A DNA stretch of 21,702 nt. Source: Candidatus Methanolliviera sp. GoM_asphalt. GTDB taxonomy: Archaea > Halobacteriota > Methanoliparia > Methanoliparales > Methanoliparaceae. The stretch spans positions 1-21,702 of the forward strand of contig CABGHH010000008.1 in assembly GCA_902158745.1 (NCBI GenBank). Direction: 5' to 3'. Position numbers and translations under genes: made by a program. Under the pieces are notes generated by a model. It was not told where the DNA came from and ran no database searches. It saw nothing but the letters and a program-made list of their open reading frames with translations. Of the stretch, positions 18,684-21,702 are shown piece by piece (the first letter of the stretch is position 1; the number at the start of each line of letters is the position of its first letter).

Positions 18684-18697
18684 AACTCATATAAGTT
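18684..18697 (-). promoter_or_regulatory. Probable promoter of the membrane protein gene within an imperfect palindrome
   Basis: Minus strand AACTTATATGAGTT holds the TATA-like TTATATGA and is a 14-bp near-palindrome (12 of 14 positions symmetric). Predicted transcription start near 18667 leaves a leader of about 17 nt. The AACTT half resembles the inner end of the nikR operator arms. Confidence 0.4.
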
Positions 18698-18724
18698 CTC
18701 ACACATAAATTAGAGAGGATTTTG

Positions 18725-18745
18725 AAAAACTCTAAAAAGGAAAAA
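18725..18745 (-). terminator. Multiple T-run terminator
   Basis: On the minus strand three T5 runs occur within 21 nt (positions 18741-18745, 18734-18738, 18725-18729), a typical archaeal terminator pattern. It separates the tiny-ORF transcript from the promoter of the membrane protein gene. Confidence 0.5.
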
Positions 18746-18801
18746 TATGCGAGAGTTTACCATTAAATCAAACCTCTTGCAATCTATCAGGTTTTCCCAT
18801 C

Positions 18802-18808
18802 AAAAAAA
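18802..18808 (-). terminator. T7 run directly after the tiny-ORF cluster
   Basis: Seven T residues on the minus strand, 12 nt past the stop codon of the third tiny ORF, would end that transcript. Confidence 0.45.
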
Positions 18809-18820
18809 TCCCTACATTTT

Positions 18821-18913
18821 TTAACCGTTTTTTCCGAAGCATATACGGAGACACTCTCCAAACATGCCCCCGATGGGACACCAAACCTCTCCCATATCCA
18901 TATATAAATTCAT
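18821..18913 (-). CDS. Tiny ORF 3: 30-residue Cys-rich peptide
   Basis: ATG 18913 to TAA at 18821. It has Cys at 12, 21 and 25, Met at 1, 5, 7 and 17, and the C-terminal part GECLRICFGKNG (19-30). AGGAGG lies 9 nt upstream of the ATG (18928-18923). It follows tiny ORF 2 after 34 nt and is followed by a T7 run. I recognise no family. The tail (C)LRICFGK is similar in layout to the ends of tiny ORFs 1 and 2, so the three may be paralogues. A possible role in metal binding is suggested only by the Cys/Met content and the NikR neighbour. Confidence 0.5.
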   Translation of the reverse strand: MNLYMDMGEVWCPIGGMFGECLRICFGKNG

Positions 18914-18947
18914 TTTCTTCTCCCTCCTCGTTTTGCTTTATTTTAGG

Positions 18948-19022
18948 CTACTTGCCCATCCATTTCATCATTCCAATCGCGTGCATAAAGAAAAATTCAC
19001 CACACCAATTTATAATCGGCAT
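18948..19022 (-). CDS. Tiny ORF 2: 24-residue Met-rich peptide with Cys and His
   Basis: ATG 19022 to TAG at 18948. It begins MPIINWCGEFFF and ends HAIGMMKWMGK (14-24); Cys7, His14 and Met at 1, 13, 18, 19, 22. The Shine-Dalgarno site AGGAGGTG (19034-19027) is a full 8-base match to the 16S tail, 4 nt before ATG, one of the two best ribosome sites noticed in the window, which argues that the peptide is translated. The tail GMMKWMGK aligns with GMLRCIGK of tiny ORF 1. The peptide is hydrophobic and could lie in the membrane or bind a membrane partner. Confidence 0.55.
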   Translation of the reverse strand: MPIINWCGEFFFMHAIGMMKWMGK

Positions 19023-19096
19023 TTTCCACCTCCTCCTTTTTTATATCACTTTCACATTTTTTTCAAATCCATACATTGAATTCTACTTCTCAAAAT

Positions 19097-19165
19097 CTAT
19101 TTACCGATACACCGTAGCATACCATCTACTACCGCGTGAAAGCAATCGGCTATGTCTAAAACCAT
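19097..19165 (-). CDS. Tiny ORF 1: 22-residue peptide with Cys and His
   Basis: ATG 19165 to TAG at 19097. It contains Cys8, His10 and Cys19 and ends HAVVDGMLRCIGK (10-22). AGGTGAT (19177-19171), which pairs with 16S tail ATCACCT, lies 5 nt before the ATG. A TATA-like ATTTAAATA at about 19202-19211 (minus strand) predicts transcription start near 19180, consistent with a short leader carrying that ribosome site. It is the first gene of the cluster divergent from nikR. I know no family for it. Confidence 0.5.
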   Translation of the reverse strand: MVLDIADCFHAVVDGMLRCIGK

Positions 19166-19215
19166 ATTAAATCACCTCTTCTCATAAGTCATATTATTAG
19201 TATTTAAATGTTTTG

Positions 19216-19255
19216 TTAATAACTTTTATAGGAATATTTATAAATAAGTTATTAA
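19216..19255. promoter_or_regulatory. Inverted repeat flanking the nikR TATA box (candidate NikR operator)
   Basis: TTAATAACTT (19216-19225) and AAGTTATTAA (19246-19255) are perfect 10-bp inverted arms with a 20-bp spacer. The spacer holds TATTTATAAA (19236-19245 region), whose centre is 28-30 nt before the nikR ATG, so nikR should be leaderless. On the other side the promoter of the tiny ORFs lies within 15 bp. A dimeric or tetrameric regulator bound here could control both directions. Arm spacing is wider than the E. coli NikR site, so assignment to NikR is inference. Confidence 0.6.
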
Positions 19256-19267
19256 TCATCTGTAACC

Positions 19268-19651
19268 ATGCCGATCATCAGTATATCCCTGAACGAGAAA
19301 ATACTCGAGGAGATGGACAGGATTCAGAAGGAGCTTGGTTTTTCTGGGAGATCAGAACTGATCAGAGCGTCGGTAAGAATGCTCATATTAGATAACAAAG
19401 AAAAGGAGAAAATGTCTGGTAAGATAAATTCAACACTTTTATTAATTCACAGCCAGAAAGCAGAGGATGCCCTAACAGAGATAAAACACAAGTTTGAGGA
19501 TATAGCAAAAACACAAATCCATAGCCATCTAAGAGAAAATAAATGTCTTGAAATATTTATATTGGAAGGCGATGCCGATAGAATAAAAGAGATGGTTAGA
19601 TTGTTACAAACGAGCAGAAAAATGGATTATGTTAAATTAATTGTTGTATAA
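19268..19651 (+). CDS. nikR: NikR-type nickel-responsive transcriptional regulator
   Basis: 127 residues. N-terminal ribbon-helix-helix DNA-binding domain (2-45: IISISLNEKILEEMDRIQ, then GFSGRSELIRASVRML) followed by the ACT-like metal-binding domain (55-127). The four nickel ligands of E. coli NikR (His76, His87, His89, Cys95) have counterparts at His74, His85, His87 and Cys93 with identical spacing (11, 2, 6), in the segment IHSHLRENKCLEIFILEGD. NikR is a tetramer that represses target promoters when nickel is bound. In an organism with nickel enzymes (F430, hydrogenase, CO dehydrogenase) it would control nickel uptake. The target is likely the divergent cluster and itself. T5 directly at the stop (19652-19656) can terminate the transcript. 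Confidence 0.88.
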   Translation: MPIISISLNEKILEEMDRIQKELGFSGRSELIRASVRMLILDNKEKEKMSGKINSTLLLIHSQKAEDALTEIKHKFEDIAKTQIHSHLRENKCLEIFILEGDADRIKEMVRLLQTSRKMDYVKLIVV

Positions 19652-19659
19652 TTTTTCCA

Positions 19660-19755
19660 CTGAAGAGTTCAAACGATCTGATCAAGAAAGCAAGCGAAAG
19701 AGGCGACGTAAACAAGGTTTTGATGGATGGAAGATACGTTAGGCAAAAAATTTAA
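19660..19755 (+). pseudogene. Possible 3' remnant of a larger gene (amidohydrolase-like tail)
   Basis: In one frame the interval reads LKSSNDLIKKASERGDVNKV, continuing LMDGRYVRQKI and stop at 19755. It has the look of real protein and resembles the end of amidohydrolase-superfamily enzymes, where a strand with V(L/I)(V/M)DG(R/K).V follows the last helix. No start codon with upstream sequence exists: the frame is closed at 19635 inside nikR. I take it as a gene end left after deletion. The similarity is from memory and short, so this is weak. Confidence 0.35.
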
Positions 19756-19790
19756 TATTGAGGATCTATTGAAGAACAGTAAGGGATATC

Positions 19791-21293
19791 ATGATAAATT
19801 TTTTTGGTATAAATAAAAATGTGCAGATACTGTTGACTTCGGATCATACCTTGATGAGCAACTATCATGGAAAGGAGTTCTTGGGTTTCGGTACATCCGT
19901 CCCACCCAACGTGATCCCAGATTCCATCTTTAGATTCATCTTCTTCCCTAAGATACCCACAAAGAGAGGAATGCCTGTTGAGGCACCTTATGGCCTTAGG
20001 AAGATCGAGGCGAAGCTACTGGACGAGGATTTCGATGCTTTGACGACATCTCCCAATCATCTTAAAGATTACATCCGCAAAGCCGACGTTCTCTGTCTTC
20101 ACACAATGGATCCGTTCGGTTGGGGGCCCTCATCCAGCACGTTCACGAAGGTCTTGAAGACGGGAAAACCCTTCGTGGCGAGGTACTTCGAAGAATTATT
20201 GGATAGAAAAGAGGTGGTGCGAGCAAAAGAGAGGGGGTTAAAGATCATCGTCGGTGGCCCCGGGGCATGGCAGTTCAGGTACGATACGGAATTCTTGGAG
20301 AGACACGGCATAGATTCCGTGATGATTGGAGAGGGAGATCTCGCAGTAATTGATCTGGCAAGGAGGGCACTGGACGGCAAAGAACTTCCGCAATTCTATG
20401 ATGTTAAAGGAGAAGATATTCCGACCGTTGAAGAGATACCTGAGATAAAGAATCCATCTATAAATGGGCTTATAGAGGTTGGGAGAGGGTGCGTGAGGCA
20501 TTGTAAGTTCTGTGAGGTGGCAAAGAGGCCTTTGAGGTGGTATCCTCTCGAAAAGATTGAGAAGGAGATGAAAGTAAACGCAAGGAGAGACAATGCCAAA
20601 AACATAATCTTACACGCCGAGGATATTCCTTTGTACGGGTCCAAGAACACGATCCCTGCAAGAGAGAAAGTTTTGGATCTGATGAAACTAGCCAAGAGGT
20701 ATAACGATGACGTATCATGGAGTCATGCATCAATCGCCGCGGTAGCCGCCGATCCGAAGTTGATAGAAGAATGCTCCGAGATCATTGTGGATGAAAAACA
20801 GAGCTGGTGGGGCGCAGAGGTTGGCATAGAGACGGGCAGTCCGAGACTCATGAAGGAGACTATGGCTGGAAAAGCCCATCCGTTTGATATAGAAGAGTGG
20901 CCCGAGATCGTTAAGACGGGTATGGGAATAGCAGACGACAATAATCTGGTGCCTGCCTGTACTTTGATAGCTGGATTACCGGGCGAAGAGGAAGATGATG
21001 TGATCAAGACGATCGAGCTGGTCGAGGATTTGAAGGATTACAAAAGTCTTATAGTACCTCTCTTCTTCGTTCCTCTGGGGCAACTCACGAAGGAAGATTG
21101 GTTTGAGGCCGAAGAGGTGACGGAGCTTCAAAGAGAGCTCTTGATAATTTGTCTAAAACATGGCCTAAGGTGGTCAAGAGCTTTTGTGGAGGACTACTAT
21201 GGAGCAGGAATGCGTGGCAAACTTCTCTCTTTGCCGATGAAATATTTCATACGCGCGATAAAGAGAAGGGCAAAGAAGGAAGGATTCATTTAA
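19791..21293 (+). CDS. B12-binding-type radical SAM protein
   Basis: 500 residues from ATG 19791; GTG 19821 (giving a start VQILLTSDHTLMSNYHG) is a plausible alternative because the conserved region begins there. N-terminal about 12-215 looks like a Rossmann cobalamin-binding-type domain (IIVGGPGAW 152-160, DSVMIGEGD 175-183) but I see no DxHxxG motif, so cobalamin may bind base-off without His or not at all. Radical SAM core: CVRHCKFC (Cys234, 238, 241), AEVGIETGSPRLMKETM (342-358), LIAGLPGEEEDDV (392-404). This resembles an archaeal family of uncharacterised radical SAM proteins; the substrate (methylation, ring or tail modification) cannot be inferred. The stop codon is directly followed by the 3' end of tRNA-Ser on the other strand. 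Confidence 0.82.
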   Translation: MINFFGINKNVQILLTSDHTLMSNYHGKEFLGFGTSVPPNVIPDSIFRFIFFPKIPTKRGMPVEAPYGLRKIEAKLLDEDFDALTTSPNHLKDYIRKADVLCLHTMDPFGWGPSSSTFTKVLKTGKPFVARYFEELLDRKEVVRAKERGLKIIVGGPGAWQFRYDTEFLERHGIDSVMIGEGDLAVIDLARRALDGKELPQFYDVKGEDIPTVEEIPEIKNPSINGLIEVGRGCVRHCKFCEVAKRPLRWYPLEKIEKEMKVNARRDNAKNIILHAEDIPLYGSKNTIPAREKVLDLMKLAKRYNDDVSWSHASIAAVAADPKLIEECSEIIVDEKQSWWGAEVGIETGSPRLMKETMAGKAHPFDIEEWPEIVKTGMGIADDNNLVPACTLIAGLPGEEEDDVIKTIELVEDLKDYKSLIVPLFFVPLGQLTKEDWFEAEEVTELQRELLIICLKHGLRWSRAFVEDYYGAGMRGKLLSLPMKYFIRAIKRRAKKEGFI

Positions 21294-21378
21294 CGCCGGG
21301 GAAGGGATTCGAACCCCTGCGTTCCCGTGGAACAACGAGTCTCGAGCTCGTCGCTTTAGTCCGCTCGGCCACCCCGGC
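21294..21378 (-). tRNA. tRNA-Ser (CGA anticodon)
   Basis: Class II tRNA on the minus strand. Acceptor GCCGGGG (21378-21372) pairs with CCCCGGC (21301-21295); discriminator G at 21294. D-arm with GTGGCCGAGCGG; anticodon stem ACGAG/CTCGT with loop CTCGAGA giving CGA; long variable arm TTCCACGGGAA; T-arm GGGGTTCGAATCCC. CCA not encoded, no intron. Confidence 0.95.
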
Positions 21379-21560
21379 ATTTTTCGATCTGTCATCATAT
21401 CGTCATGGGGTTGCCTCTTAATATTTCTTTTCTTTCATCAGGGCTTCCCCTCCCTCATGATATAAAATTACTTACCTTCACACACTCCACCTATAGATTC
21501 TTTGATGTTATCTTTAAATATCTATCCCATCCATGTAGGTAAAAGGGAGATTAGGTTTAC

Positions 21561-21702
21561 GTGAAAATAATTGAGCAGATATCGGATTTTTTAAATCCAC
21601 TAAAGATTGATATCTCACTGTATCGTACTATTTTTGAATTGGGCATCACAAAAATTAAGGGACCTATATTTTCAATAAGGGCGGCAAATAAACGAGGAAT
21701 TC
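21561..21702 (+). CDS. Start of an unrecognised gene, cut by the window end
   Basis: GTG 21561 opens 47 codons without a stop to the last base (MKIIEQISDFLNPLKIDIS at the start, then an ..IFELGITKIKGP.. segment). A TATA-like CTTTAAATAT near 21510-21520 is about 45 nt upstream. Codon usage looks like that of neighbouring genes. There is too little sequence to recognise a family. Confidence 0.45.
   Translation, partial: MKIIEQISDFLNPLKIDISLYRTIFELGITKIKGPIFSIRAANKRGI

Noticed and set aside
18710..18763. A fourth tiny minus-strand ORF of 17 codons
   Set aside because: Its coding part overlaps the triple T-run terminator, it lacks Cys/His, and AGAGGT is spaced 8 nt away with a poorer match; probably chance.
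21697..21702. Window ends exactly in GAATTC (EcoRI site)
   Set aside because: It may mark a clone or contig edge, but several internal GAATTC sites exist (for example near 1125, 3158, 4678, 12534, 20287), so nothing can be concluded.

Overview
The window is archaeal and euryarchaeal in character. It carries a linked 16S–tRNA-Ala–23S–5S rRNA operon whose 16S begins with the archaeal signature ATTCCGGTTGATCC and ends ..CACCTCCT. Pre-rRNA stems contain bulge-helix-bulge processing motifs, promoters are TATA boxes 25-30 nt ahead of starts, and one gene encodes a formylmethanofuran:tetrahydromethanopterin formyltransferase-like protein, which points to a C1 (methanogenic, methanotrophic or alkanotrophic) lineage. 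An ANME-1/Syntrophoarchaeum-like or related organism would fit, but I cannot place it from the 16S by eye.

Layout. 1-594 (-): 5' part of a tyrosine-recombinase-like gene that runs off the window. 595-1198: non-coding leader with one doubtful 23-codon ORF, two inverted repeats and the rRNA promoter. 1199-6031: rRNA operon. 6095-13253 (+): after three tandem 15-bp TATA-box repeats, a closely packed run of PHP-domain phosphoesterase, GT2 and GT4 glycosyltransferases, serine hydroxymethyltransferase (glyA), phosphoserine phosphatase fused to a long coiled coil (serB), and a DUF373 membrane protein. SerB and GlyA are consecutive steps from phosphoserine to serine to glycine/C1 units. 13248-14492 (-): moaA followed by a SWIM zinc-finger protein. 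14541-14676: a cluster of six short hairpins, five with a common core, between the moaA promoter and the initiator tRNA gene. 14810-15784 (-): divergent ftr. 15855-17959 (+): aroE and tyrA (aromatic amino acid synthesis).

18021-19651 is the most interesting part. A NikR-type regulator with all four nickel ligands is transcribed away from three tiny ORFs of 22, 24 and 30 codons. Each tiny ORF has a very good Shine-Dalgarno site, contains Cys/Met (two also His), and ends in, or two residues short of, Gly-Lys; the first two share a GM..(R/K)..GK tail. Further along the same strand lies a polytopic membrane protein with His, Asp and Cys-Cys motifs. A perfect 10-bp inverted repeat flanks the nikR TATA box. 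This could be an undescribed metal-responsive micropeptide/transporter locus.

19660-21702: a possible remnant of a gene end, a B12-binding-type radical SAM protein, tRNA-Ser(CGA) on the minus strand, and the start of an unrecognised gene cut by the window end. Two tRNA genes (initiator Met, Ser) abut the stop codon of a convergent gene with no spacer at all.
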